A stretch of DNA of 26,832 nucleotides. Source: an uncultured Bacteroidales bacterium (lineage in GTDB: Bacteria; Bacteroidota; Bacteroidia; Bacteroidales; Bacteroidaceae). Positions 11,201 through 16,692 of the stretch are shown here, piece by piece (position 1 is the stretch's first letter; each line of letters begins with the position of its first letter). The notes under the pieces are model-generated. The model did not search any database and had not been told where the DNA came from. It saw only the letters and a program-made list of their open reading frames with translations. Location of the stretch: the NCBI GenBank assembly GCA_937896105.1, contig CALBKR010000237.1:1-26832 (forward strand). Direction: 5' to 3'. A program made the position numbers and the translations under genes.

Positions 11201-11953
11201 TCGTATAATATGTCACTAACCAACGAACTCAACAACAATAAGTTGAACCTTGCCCAGGCCGATGAAATTGAACAAGGAACCGACTGGTCGACCGATTGGT
11301 ACCTTGAACCGGTAGCAGACGCGAATGTATTCTACCGCCGTACAATAGGCAACGGATACAGATGGGCAACACTTTATCTGCCGTTCGCTGTTAAGGTTCC
11401 CGATGGCGTTACCGCATACTATGCGACTGAAGCTCCACAAGACACTGTAATTACTCTTATTGATATTGAAGTAGGCGAGACCATCCCGGCACATACACCT
11501 GTGCTGATTGGACGCCCCGAAGAGAGCAAGAACACAAGAACCGATTACGATTTCCACCTAACTGATGACATTGAGGCTATCGATGGCAACATCTTTATAG
11601 GAAAGGTGAAGACAACTTACATCGAGTGTCGGAGCGGATACAAGTACTACCTGCTGCTCAACGCCACAAAGGGCGAGGCTTTCTATTGGATAGCAGCCGA
11701 ATACAATGCAACAGGCGGTTCTTCCAACACACATATCAAGTGCGAGGCAAACAAGGCGTATATGGAACTTGCAAGCCAAGCCGGCTCATCGTATTACCGT
11801 TTTGAACTTGAGGACGGCTCTACAACAGGCATTGAAGACCTTAACGGCGAGACAGCAAAGCCAAGCACTGTCTACGACCTGCAAGGACGCAAGGTTGAAA
11901 AGCCTGGCAAGGGTCTTTACATAATTGATGGCAAAAAGCAATTCGTAAAGTAA
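5267..11953 (+). CDS. Secreted multidomain alpha-N-acetylglucosaminidase (GH89, NAGLU-like), 2228 residues
   Basis: A retaining glycosidase that releases terminal alpha-linked GlcNAc; family members act on heparan sulfate and on GlcNAc-alpha-1,4-Gal caps of mucin. The start at 5267 is chosen because a signal peptide (MKKNFLLTLLLALF...SLAQ) begins there; an in-frame ATG at 5216 would add 17 charged residues ahead of it. Apparent order: unassigned beta-rich, ricin-like region (about 23-280), discoidin-like jelly roll (about 285-430), NAGLU N-terminal domain (about 505-600), TIM barrel (from about 608, YRYYLNTCAFGYSM), helical C-domain (to about 1260). Beta modules follow, including two related LYLPF modules (about 1500 and 2028), then the tail YDLQGRKV...GLYIIDGKK. 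Candidate catalytic acids are intact: Glu820 in DPFHEGG and Glu936 in AAPEAIE, 116 apart, close to the spacing in the Clostridium perfringens enzyme. The first ~1.7 kb looks more AT-rich than the barrel region. Confidence 0.93.
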   Translation: MKKNFLLTLLLALFSITASLAQFAPVSGTKYALKENTTGLYLDIQTLGINEPNAGAVTNNISLSAKPCIIYFEDGSNGKYKMKNVNDTYVAVGSRNWNAVIAANAYEWIITAEENDINSLTIAKDASNYIGWDNNNSITSGAPIYNNAEGDNTGAKRLRFSLVEYSNIIPGVYTVKTATGTYLTQVEHSTGSKATLQEEAQKFKIMPTGNLFYFENNDVAGQYLGTTHQWNATFDFSLLQIVDIDVDGFAAIARAAESSKHVGTNEATDNGRGIFTNVESGWNKWYFEGTYDYPTVGTVNNNKYHFTSDYITYAGACNKIRFTLTESGGKFQNGKNRMSLDEFAIYDADGEKIELTVANVTGNNNKTYEGLFDGVNGKFGGTATWTDGTEDDWFEILLPTDVDLDGAFKFSFVTENTTMNAKKFTINTSYEKPADYTVVINAPQGESVNVTYDGKKINADNKVTSLGFDKSLIDATNISGYTWSVVVDDENKTVTIQYTAIEVVENPAAVVALIKRVGGESAAEQFKFVLDPSINSKNEAFVIGGENGKVLIKGTTLSAITTGIGWYLQNIAHINISWNSLNEKTVSGDAYADLSSIPVPKAEEVHTSDAMYRYYLNTCAFGYSMTSWTWKRWQQEIDWMALHGINMPLQLVGLEEVWRSFLTMEDGNGKRKYGYTDEEAKAFVAGPAFIAWWAMNNLEGWGGTAAGTKSGGTWEGAGGVQDDAWYTRQKNLAKQICDRQRELGMQPVIPGWSGMVPTNFASKSGYTTRGNGGNWAGDFVRPLLLSVSNANYAEIAADYYTCLHEVMGESQYYSMDPFHEGGGAGTMEDYEAMYAAMEAAKPGSQWVIQQWQWSSTQRYSLTAVPAGRLVVLDLFSDGSPAFDNYSGYAPQDAVFCAIPNFGGRSGIMARLTNLTDNYFLYKGKYSSIKGIGAAPEAIEQTPVTYDLIFQLPWMNGVKPDVAEWVSNYSIARYGVVNDEIQEAWSLLRQGPLNYGADGIQGPVEDVWAAKPNLTAKPASYWGKTMNNAIGTYTKARHQMLIDATYKLISQSSVIAPGTIYESNYNYDLVEFGGGVLADYAYYLLLGINEAKTASNTALYEARRDAFLQLILDVDAFKGTNLNFRLGKWTQEARDAAGEVIGATTATPDWYEYNNARTIVSTWSSPATNLNDYSYRSWQGLMKDLYYPRWKHYFDNNCTSADYDYFAWNWAHGKEHYVGQTAVSNVALRAGQKGHTSTYTREPEGNTLEKAKEVLGKYIIPVVSNTGTYYAYRCLTNDLSAICTVVAEAGQKIDLSTYFGELTNVSITGDFIDGTATDIKAVTVKADATDGSHTGTITLTDGTVLTFAVVINPAYHGVYKIDFQNNGDVPVFIGYNEDEDNDKYIGYKLIAEGTYSPEADADMYFTITPLGNGFSLQAQGKHMKAPNLSGWSHIAFSDKSSEAGAYLFEETGTDTGIFKIRSTGDGINYLNDYNNLVFGNDKSDKENLATFKFTEVTEYIVNVPVEGYTTLYLPFNVVLPEGVTAYSVMPSGITAVFDSDDYKYRMVQVATAGETLFKGTPVIIKADGGKDYTFDVTVDNTGAKKTVSSVLNGTYFTKNINSGEETKRYAVTVVDDKVVFDRIDTETEITANSCWMTLNKDCGDLIAEKAALIVPFTLTTDEENPVLYRIIVNRDYYNPTILKYNESQNIVNIAAEGANASYQAWYFMESANGFVIKPYNGMGKVLSASSAENASGSVSAQPAGKQTYYEWKIETLDDGWYAIRLADDSNYLSNNGGNSSNSMGFYNNKNDGGSQFKFVPITFENNNPRYYQLKDVTAAMDITKQAMSGDAPGCREGGDAHFDAYTAATGFINEGNTADAAECYDAYTKLRATREALGDMNMPIPGTIYRIKNYIALSVDEYKYHYIANDNEAIGLPTTSDDNTTLWLCVAGENGTYKFVSTMGSAALAWKETGNEAQSFTIEAGIERGAVALNNSSATSYNMSLTNELNNNKLNLAQADEIEQGTDWSTDWYLEPVADANVFYRRTIGNGYRWATLYLPFAVKVPDGVTAYYATEAPQDTVITLIDIEVGETIPAHTPVLIGRPEESKNTRTDYDFHLTDDIEAIDGNIFIGKVKTTYIECRSGYKYYLLLNATKGEAFYWIAAEYNATGGSSNTHIKCEANKAYMELASQAGSSYYRFELEDGSTTGIEDLNGETAKPSTVYDLQGRKVEKPGKGLYIIDGKKQFVK

Positions 11954-11975
11954 TATTATTTTACACGATAACGAC

Positions 11976-12012
11976 AAACAAGGGGTTCGCCATTGAAGCG
12001 AACCCCTTGTTT
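11976..12012 (+). terminator. Strong hairpin terminator after the GH89 gene
   Basis: A perfect 15-bp stem (AAACAAGGGGTTCGC pairing with GCGAACCCCTTGTTT) with loop CATTGAA, 22 bases after the GH89 stop. The right arm itself ends in TTT and is followed by AGTATATA, so the U-tract is short but the stem is very stable. Confidence 0.8.
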
Positions 12013-12096
12013 AGTATATAGCGGAGACAACCGGCAAGCACATCGCCACAGCCTCTTATTGCACAAAAGCGCAAAATAACATTTTTCACTATCATT

Positions 12097-12130
12097 TTGT
12101 CAGCAAAACAGCTGTTTTGCTGACAATTTT
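12097..12130 (+). repeat. Perfect 30-bp palindrome followed by T4
   Basis: Bases 12097-12126 form an uninterrupted inverted repeat centred between 12111 and 12112 (TTGTCAGCAAAACAG and its complement), followed by TTTT at 12127-12130. It lies about 85 bases after the GH89 terminator and about 55 bases upstream of the -33 element of the LRR gene. It could be a second terminator-like hairpin or a dimeric operator; the sequence alone does not decide. Confidence 0.75.
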
Positions 12131-12131
12131 A

Positions 12132-12141
12132 CCCCCCCCCC
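12132..12141 (+). repeat. C10 homopolymer tract upstream of the LRR-protein promoter
   Basis: Ten consecutive C residues begin two bases after the T4 that follows the palindrome, in non-coding DNA, about 44 bases upstream of the likely -33 element. It is the longest G/C homopolymer I noticed in the window. Such tracts are prone to slipped-strand length change. Any effect on the promoter is inference. Confidence 0.75.
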
Positions 12142-12184
12142 GAAAATAAGTTCGCACATAGTTAAAAAATATAACACATAACTC

Positions 12185-12215
12185 TTGCACAGCAATACAA
12201 GAAGTTGTACTTTTG
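12185..12215 (+). promoter_or_regulatory. Promoter for the LRR protein and 58-residue peptide
   Basis: A -33 TTG (12185-12187) is followed after 20 bases by a -7 box TACTTTTG (12208-12215), a good match to the Bacteroidetes promoter. The predicted leader is about 65-70 bases. Together with the hairpins and the C10 tract, this accounts for the 335-base gap 11954-12288. Confidence 0.7.
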
Positions 12216-12288
12216 CAACTCCTTTTAAATCAAGGCTGTTTTTTTTATAAAAAAGGGATTTTTCCCCACAAGAACCACTATTTATATT

Positions 12289-13668
12289 ATGAAAAAACTA
12301 TACTCGCTGCTATTGACGGCAGCCCTTTGTCTATTATCACAAGCGAGCCTGGCACAACGCAGTGTTCCAATTGATGGTATCGACTATTTCCTGGATATTC
12401 CGGAGATTGGGAAAGCTACTGTAGCCTCGAGGGGCAACAATGGCTATTCCGGAGATATTGTTATACCTGAAACATTAATAGTTCCTGTGAGCAGCAACCA
12501 GACAAGGACATACACCGTTACAGCAATAGGCGACAATGCATTTTTTCAATGCAAGCAGCTTACTTCGGTATCAATACCCTCAACTGTGGAATCACTTGGC
12601 GACAAGGCATTTTTCCAATGTACAGGAATCATTACCATCAGATGCGACGCGCTGACTCCACCGGACATTCCGAAAGAAAGCGCCTTTCACAAGATGGAGG
12701 CAGAAAGAGTCACGCTGATAGTGCCCGGGCAAAGCATTGCGCTCTATTCCGCACACCCCTATTGGGGCAGATTCATATATAACCCGGCAGACGACAGCCA
12801 GACAGGAAATGACGATAACGAATCGGGGTCTGTCATTGTCACCAAGACCAACTATCAAATATTCGACAGCGAAACCCTGTTCCTGGAGAAGCCAATCACA
12901 TTTGGCCAACAGACCACAGACCCCAAGTACAACGAGTACAACATGGTGTCCTACATCCGCAACTTCAAGAATACCAACTGGCAGGCATTGTATGTACCAG
13001 TAGAACTGGTTTATAGCGACTGGAGCGAGAAGTTCGAGGTTGCAAAGATACACAGCATAATGGAGACCGGGGATATGTTCTACGCCATGGCCGATATTGT
13101 TACAGACTCCATTATCCCCCACCAGCTCTACCTTATAAGAGCAAAGGAGATTGGCGAGCACACAATAACCATATCAAAGACTCACAGAAATGACACCGAC
13201 GGCGACCCACTCTATTGCGTATACACAAGCAACACCGACGTCGATGGCACAGCGCCTGTGATAGAAACAAGCGAAAGTTTTATGGGCGCAAGCGGTGCAA
13301 CATATACTTTCACTGGCCAGTATACAGCAGCGCCACTGAAAGAAGCCGACCACACACAGCCACCCTATCTCTATGCAATGACAGGTGGTGAGCTCAAGCG
13401 TCCTAACCCTGCCAACGCAAGCGGCATCCCCCTGGGAGCATTCCGCTGGTGGTTAGAGGTAACTCCAAGCGCTAATTCAGCACTGTCTTTCTTCAGCTTA
13501 GGAAAAATCAACCATTCGGGCAACAGTGAAACATCTACCGGGGATACATTAATCGACTTGAATGAGATTGAAGGCATAGACATTTACTATGACCTGAACG
13601 GAAGGAGAGTAGATTACCCCCAAAAGGGCATATATATACTAAACGGCAAGAAAGTTTATATAGAATGA
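12289..13668 (+). CDS. Secreted BspA-type leucine-rich repeat (LRR_5) protein with shared C-terminal module and tail
   Basis: A 459-residue exported protein. A signal peptide (1-23, ending SLAQ) leads into a region with two LRR_5-type units, AIGDNAFFQCKQLTSVSIP (about 79-97) and LGDKAFFQCTGIITI (about 103-117), the family found in BspA-like adhesins. After an acidic linker (about 168-180) comes a beta-rich module (about 225-392) with WQALYVPVEL, HQLYLIRAKE and LGAFRWWLEV, which resembles the two LYLPF modules of the upstream GH89 protein. The end (about 425-459) is a tail with YYDLNGRRV then KGIYILNGKK, very like the GH89 tail. The few repeats make this a small member. Binding or adhesion is the likely role by family; the ligand is unknown. 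Own promoter at 12185-12215; the peptide gene follows after 32 bases. Confidence 0.8.
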   Translation: MKKLYSLLLTAALCLLSQASLAQRSVPIDGIDYFLDIPEIGKATVASRGNNGYSGDIVIPETLIVPVSSNQTRTYTVTAIGDNAFFQCKQLTSVSIPSTVESLGDKAFFQCTGIITIRCDALTPPDIPKESAFHKMEAERVTLIVPGQSIALYSAHPYWGRFIYNPADDSQTGNDDNESGSVIVTKTNYQIFDSETLFLEKPITFGQQTTDPKYNEYNMVSYIRNFKNTNWQALYVPVELVYSDWSEKFEVAKIHSIMETGDMFYAMADIVTDSIIPHQLYLIRAKEIGEHTITISKTHRNDTDGDPLYCVYTSNTDVDGTAPVIETSESFMGASGATYTFTGQYTAAPLKEADHTQPPYLYAMTGGELKRPNPANASGIPLGAFRWWLEVTPSANSALSFFSLGKINHSGNSETSTGDTLIDLNEIEGIDIYYDLNGRRVDYPQKGIYILNGKKVYIE

Positions 13669-13700
13669 GACAAGATGTATATAACAACAAAGAGACGACT

Positions 13701-13877
13701 ATGAAAAAAATATACATAACTCCTGAATGTGAAAAGATAGAATTAAGCCCACATCATCTCATTGCAGTATCAATTCCAGGAGAGCCCAACACTGATAACA
13801 ATGTTGACAAATGGGCAAATGAATACGATACTAAAGAACACCGCAACGACTGGAATGATATCTGGGCCAATATGTAA
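13701..13877 (+). CDS. 58-residue hypothetical peptide
   Basis: An ATG at 13701 opens a 58-residue reading frame beginning MKKIYITPECEKIEL; the frame is open 12 residues upstream, but this start gives the compact form. There is no signal peptide or membrane segment. The N-terminal half has the look (MKKxYxxP..E.i.l....la.S) that I recall from many short unannotated Bacteroidales genes; the C-terminal half is acidic and rich in Asn, Asp and Trp (three Trp). It sits 32 bases after the LRR gene and before a terminator, so it is very probably on the same transcript. Function unknown. Support is the start context, its position within the transcript, and the recalled pattern. Confidence 0.65.
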   Translation: MKKIYITPECEKIELSPHHLIAVSIPGEPNTDNNVDKWANEYDTKEHRNDWNDIWANM

Positions 13878-13904
13878 CAATATACATACACAAAAAAAAT
13901 AAAT

Positions 13905-13934
13905 GCTCACAGCGACTGCGGTGAGCTTTTATTG
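13905..13934. terminator. Bidirectional terminator between convergent genes
   Basis: GCTCAC (13905-13910) pairs with GTGAGC (13921-13926), with an inner GC/GC pairing. It is followed on the plus strand by TTTTATT, and on the minus strand by an AT-rich run containing eight T residues (complement of 13892-13899). It serves the LRR/peptide transcript and the convergent cysteine-rich gene ending at 13948. Confidence 0.75.
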
Positions 13935-13947
13935 TATGAATTGTAAA

Positions 13948-14463
13948 TCACTTCTTGCACTCCTTTGCCTTTGGACAATCGGCAGCCTTCCGGCACTTGC
14001 CGTTCTGTGCACCGGGTTTGCCGTCACAGGGCTTCATCTTGCAGTCGCCATTCATAGGAGCCATACGGCGCTTGTCGCAAGCCTTCTTGCCGAAAATGAC
14101 ATTCAACTGCCTTGCATTTAGCACCTTCGATAATTTCTTGTAGTATTTCTTGTCTACCTCAAGAGACATCTCCCTTGCCTCGAACTGAGCCTTCAGGTTA
14201 GCCTCAATCTGGTCATCGGTCAGTTCCTTGCCCTTTGTACACTCGGGGCGGCAGGCAGCCTTTGCCTCAAGATACTCTATATATATCTCCTCGAATTTCT
14301 TTGCATCGGAATCATCGAGCAAGAGTTTGTCCGACATACGCTTTACACAAGCCACCACCTTCTTATCGGGTGTAGGGTTCTCTACTACTTTAGCCTGCTC
14401 CTGGGCATTTGCGAATGATGCGGATGCCACCATCATCGCTGCAATAATCAAACGTGTCTTCAT
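13948..14463 (-). CDS. Cysteine-rich Spy/CpxP-like periplasmic protein
   Basis: A 171-residue protein with a signal peptide (about 1-20, ending SFANA|QE). The middle (about 40-135) is highly charged and likely helical, with KFEEIYIEYLEAK, LTDDQIEANLKAQFEAREM and LNARQLNVIFG. This recalls the LTxxQ repeats of Spy/CpxP-type periplasmic chaperones and the related Bacteroidetes proteins, but I see no exact family signature. It has nine cysteines, six of them in the last 45 residues, spaced in a Lys/Pro/Gly-rich tail (CDKRRM, CKMKPC, GKCRKAADC, ending ECKK). That suggests metal binding or disulfide-linked assembly; both are inference. It is transcribed alone from a good promoter and shares a terminator with the convergent LRR/peptide unit. 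Confidence 0.7.
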   Translation of the reverse strand: MKTRLIIAAMMVASASFANAQEQAKVVENPTPDKKVVACVKRMSDKLLLDDSDAKKFEEIYIEYLEAKAACRPECTKGKELTDDQIEANLKAQFEAREMSLEVDKKYYKKLSKVLNARQLNVIFGKKACDKRRMAPMNGDCKMKPCDGKPGAQNGKCRKAADCPKAKECKK

Positions 14464-14497
14464 AATATTGTCAGTTAATAATTGGTTTTACATTTGA

Positions 14498-14528
14498 CAA
14501 ATATAATGTATCAAGGTTTAAGAAACAA
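14498..14528 (-). promoter_or_regulatory. Promoter of the cysteine-rich Spy-like gene
   Basis: On the minus strand TTG (14526-14528) is followed after 20 bases by TATATTTG (14498-14505), a good Bacteroidetes -33/-7 pair. The -33 element directly follows the U-tract of the acyl-CoA synthetase terminator. The leader would be about 28 bases. Confidence 0.7.
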
Positions 14529-14530
14529 CA

Positions 14531-14566
14531 AAAAATTCTCCCAAAAAAACTTTTGGGAGAATTTTT
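14531..14566 (-). terminator. Terminator of the acyl-CoA synthetase gene
   Basis: A perfect 16-bp stem (AAAAATTCTCCCAAAA with its complement) and a 4-base loop, 15 bases past the stop codon at 14582. On the minus strand the right arm ends in T residues that run on into TTGTTG. Confidence 0.85.
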
Positions 14567-14581
14567 CATATTATTTCACAA

Positions 14582-16489
14582 TTACTTGAAAGCATCTACA
14601 TTGTGCTGCTCGTAGAGGTTCTTGCCCTCGGCTGTGTAGAGGATATCGATGCGCTCCTTATAGAATTTCTCTACCTTGCCGCGTACGACCTTCATTGTGC
14701 TGTTCATCATACCGTTCTGCTCGGTAAATGCCTCGGGCAAAATGGCGTAGCAGCTTGGCAACCAGCGCTCGGGGAACATACCTGCGTGCTCACCACCCTT
14801 CTTGAACATATCCACATCGGCCTTTACAAGGTCACAGGCTGCCTTGCGCCCCTCCTCGGTTGTGAGGTCGAGGTTCTTCTCGGCAAGCATTCGCTTGATA
14901 TTGTCCTTGTTGGGAACAATGAGTGCTATTGTATATGGCGACTGATTGTTGTAGAGAATTACTTGGTCGACTGTGGGACAAAGGCTCACGAATGCCTCCT
15001 CAATACCCTCGGGGCTGTATTTCTCGCCGTCGCTCGAAATGAGAAGGCTCTTGAAGCGACCTTTAACGTAGAGCAAGCCCTCCTTGGACATATAACCGAG
15101 GTCACCGGTGTAGAGATAGCCGTCGCGTACAGTCTCGGCTGTTGCTACAGGGTTCTTCCAGTAACCGGCCATCACATTCTCGCCCTTCACAACGATTTCA
15201 CCAAGCTCACCTACAGGCAGTTCCTTGCCATCGGCATCGCATATCTTCAGTTCTATGGGCTTTACAAGCTTACCGCTTGAACCGAAACGATAGAGGTCGG
15301 GGCCGTTGGATGAGATGACGGGTGTTGCCTCGGAAAGGCCATAGCCTTGGAACATAGGCATACCCACGCCAAGATAGAAGTTCTGCAGCTCCTTATCGAG
15401 CAACGCACCGCCGCCCACGAAGAAACGGAGCTCGCCGCCGAAATTCTCACGCACCTTTGAGAAGACAAGTTTGTTAAAGAGTGCCACCAATGGCTTGAGG
15501 AAGATGCGCATACCTTTTGAATCAAGGTTGCTCTCGCCATAATATTTCTGGCGCACTGCCATACCCCAGTTAAACATCTTCTCGGTAAACTTGCCCTTGG
15601 CACGTATTGCACTCTCGATGTTCTTCTTGAATGTCTTTGCCAACGATGGTACCGAAAGGATGAAGTGAGGACGCACCTCCTTGATGTTGAGCGGGATGTT
15701 CTTCAGTGTCTCGAGACCTGTGCGGCCAACCTGTACAGTTGCAGCTGTTGCACCGCACGACATCATAATGTAGAAACCTACTACGTGTGCGAAGCAGTGG
15801 TCGAGCGGCAGGATGATGAGTGTGCGCCAGGTCTGGTCGATGGGCACGAGTGTGAGCGCCTGCTCTACATTGGCAGTATAGTTGCGGTGTGTGAGCACAA
15901 CGCCCTTGGGGTCGGCTGTCGTACCGCTAGTGTATGTGATTGTTGCAATGTCATCGTTCACAAGTGACTGCCCCACAGCAAGGAACTCCTCCATTGTGTG
16001 TTCCTTGAGAAACTTGTCACCCATTGCAAATACCTCGTCAACGTGTATCTCCTTCTCCTCGAGCTCGCCGGCATTGCCGAAAACGATGATTTTATCCACC
16101 TCGGTGAGTTTTTCCTTTATAGCACGGACTTTCTTGAGCTGATAGTTAGAGACAAGGATATACTTTACATCGCCGTGAATAAGGCGGAAGAGGAGGTCGT
16201 TGCTCTCCTCGAGTTTTATTGAAAGAGGCACATTCACCGCACCGGCATAGAACATTGCAAGTTCACCGATAACCCACATATTGCAGCCCTCGCTCAGAAG
16301 TGCCATATTATCGCCCTTCTTGACACCGAGTGCCTGATAGCCGGCACCTAAACGATAGACCAACTCCTTTACCTGGGTGTAGGTTGTAGGCTTGAAACCC
16401 TCTTTCTTGTCTGTTTTCTCTAAAAGGAAGGTGTTGTTGGGATACAGCTTCACCGACTCCTCAAAAAGATCTACTAATGTCTTCTTCAT
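14582..16489 (-). CDS. Long-chain fatty acid--CoA ligase (AMP-binding)
   Basis: A 635-residue ANL-superfamily adenylating enzyme that activates long-chain fatty acids through an acyl-AMP to acyl-CoA, probably at the inner face of the membrane. The P-loop TYTSGTTADPKG is at 185-196, the adenine-binding YGLSEATP at 383-390, and YTGDLG at 460-465 with the hinge KGRFKSLL at 476-483. Lys600 in MNSTMKVVRGK stands where the C-terminal catalytic lysine is found. FACS-type enzymes of this length are common in Bacteroidales. It has no signal peptide. It is transcribed alone, with a TATCTTCG promoter box upstream and a strong terminator downstream. The exact chain length preference cannot be read from sequence. 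Confidence 0.93.
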   Translation of the reverse strand: MKKTLVDLFEESVKLYPNNTFLLEKTDKKEGFKPTTYTQVKELVYRLGAGYQALGVKKGDNMALLSEGCNMWVIGELAMFYAGAVNVPLSIKLEESNDLLFRLIHGDVKYILVSNYQLKKVRAIKEKLTEVDKIIVFGNAGELEEKEIHVDEVFAMGDKFLKEHTMEEFLAVGQSLVNDDIATITYTSGTTADPKGVVLTHRNYTANVEQALTLVPIDQTWRTLIILPLDHCFAHVVGFYIMMSCGATAATVQVGRTGLETLKNIPLNIKEVRPHFILSVPSLAKTFKKNIESAIRAKGKFTEKMFNWGMAVRQKYYGESNLDSKGMRIFLKPLVALFNKLVFSKVRENFGGELRFFVGGGALLDKELQNFYLGVGMPMFQGYGLSEATPVISSNGPDLYRFGSSGKLVKPIELKICDADGKELPVGELGEIVVKGENVMAGYWKNPVATAETVRDGYLYTGDLGYMSKEGLLYVKGRFKSLLISSDGEKYSPEGIEEAFVSLCPTVDQVILYNNQSPYTIALIVPNKDNIKRMLAEKNLDLTTEEGRKAACDLVKADVDMFKKGGEHAGMFPERWLPSCYAILPEAFTEQNGMMNSTMKVVRGKVEKFYKERIDILYTAEGKNLYEQHNVDAFK

Positions 16490-16539
16490 AATGTTTCTTT
16501 TTTATGGATACAGGACTGTGCCTGTCTGTTTTACCGCCG

Positions 16540-16547
16540 CGAAGATA
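16540..16547 (-). promoter_or_regulatory. Promoter -7 element (TATCTTCG variant) for the acyl-CoA synthetase
   Basis: The minus strand reads TATCTTCG, one base off TAnnTTTG; the same octamer occurs before the flippase gene. The leader to the ATG at 16489 would be about 45 bases. No clear -33 element. Confidence 0.5.
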
Positions 16548-16636
16548 CTAAAAACCAACTACATAATGGGCACTCCTGGCAAAATTGTTTCATCCGGGCG
16601 CCATTTTTGAATAAAAAAGGACAAGAAACATAAAAT

Positions 16637-16666
16637 AAGGACAAGGAGTTGTTGCTCCTTGTCCTT
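16637..16666 (-). terminator. Terminator of the phosphoglucomutase gene
   Basis: A 12-bp perfect stem (AAGGACAAGGAG / CTCCTTGTCCTT) with loop TTGTTG, 26 bases past the stop at 16693. The minus strand continues ATTTTATG, a short U-tract. Confidence 0.75.
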
Positions 16667-16692
16667 TGTCATTCATATATTGCAAATGGATA

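Noticed and set aside
2632..11953. TonB receptor plus GH89 as a classical polysaccharide utilisation locus
   Set aside because: No SusD homologue or dedicated regulator is present, and a strong terminator plus a new promoter separate the two genes.
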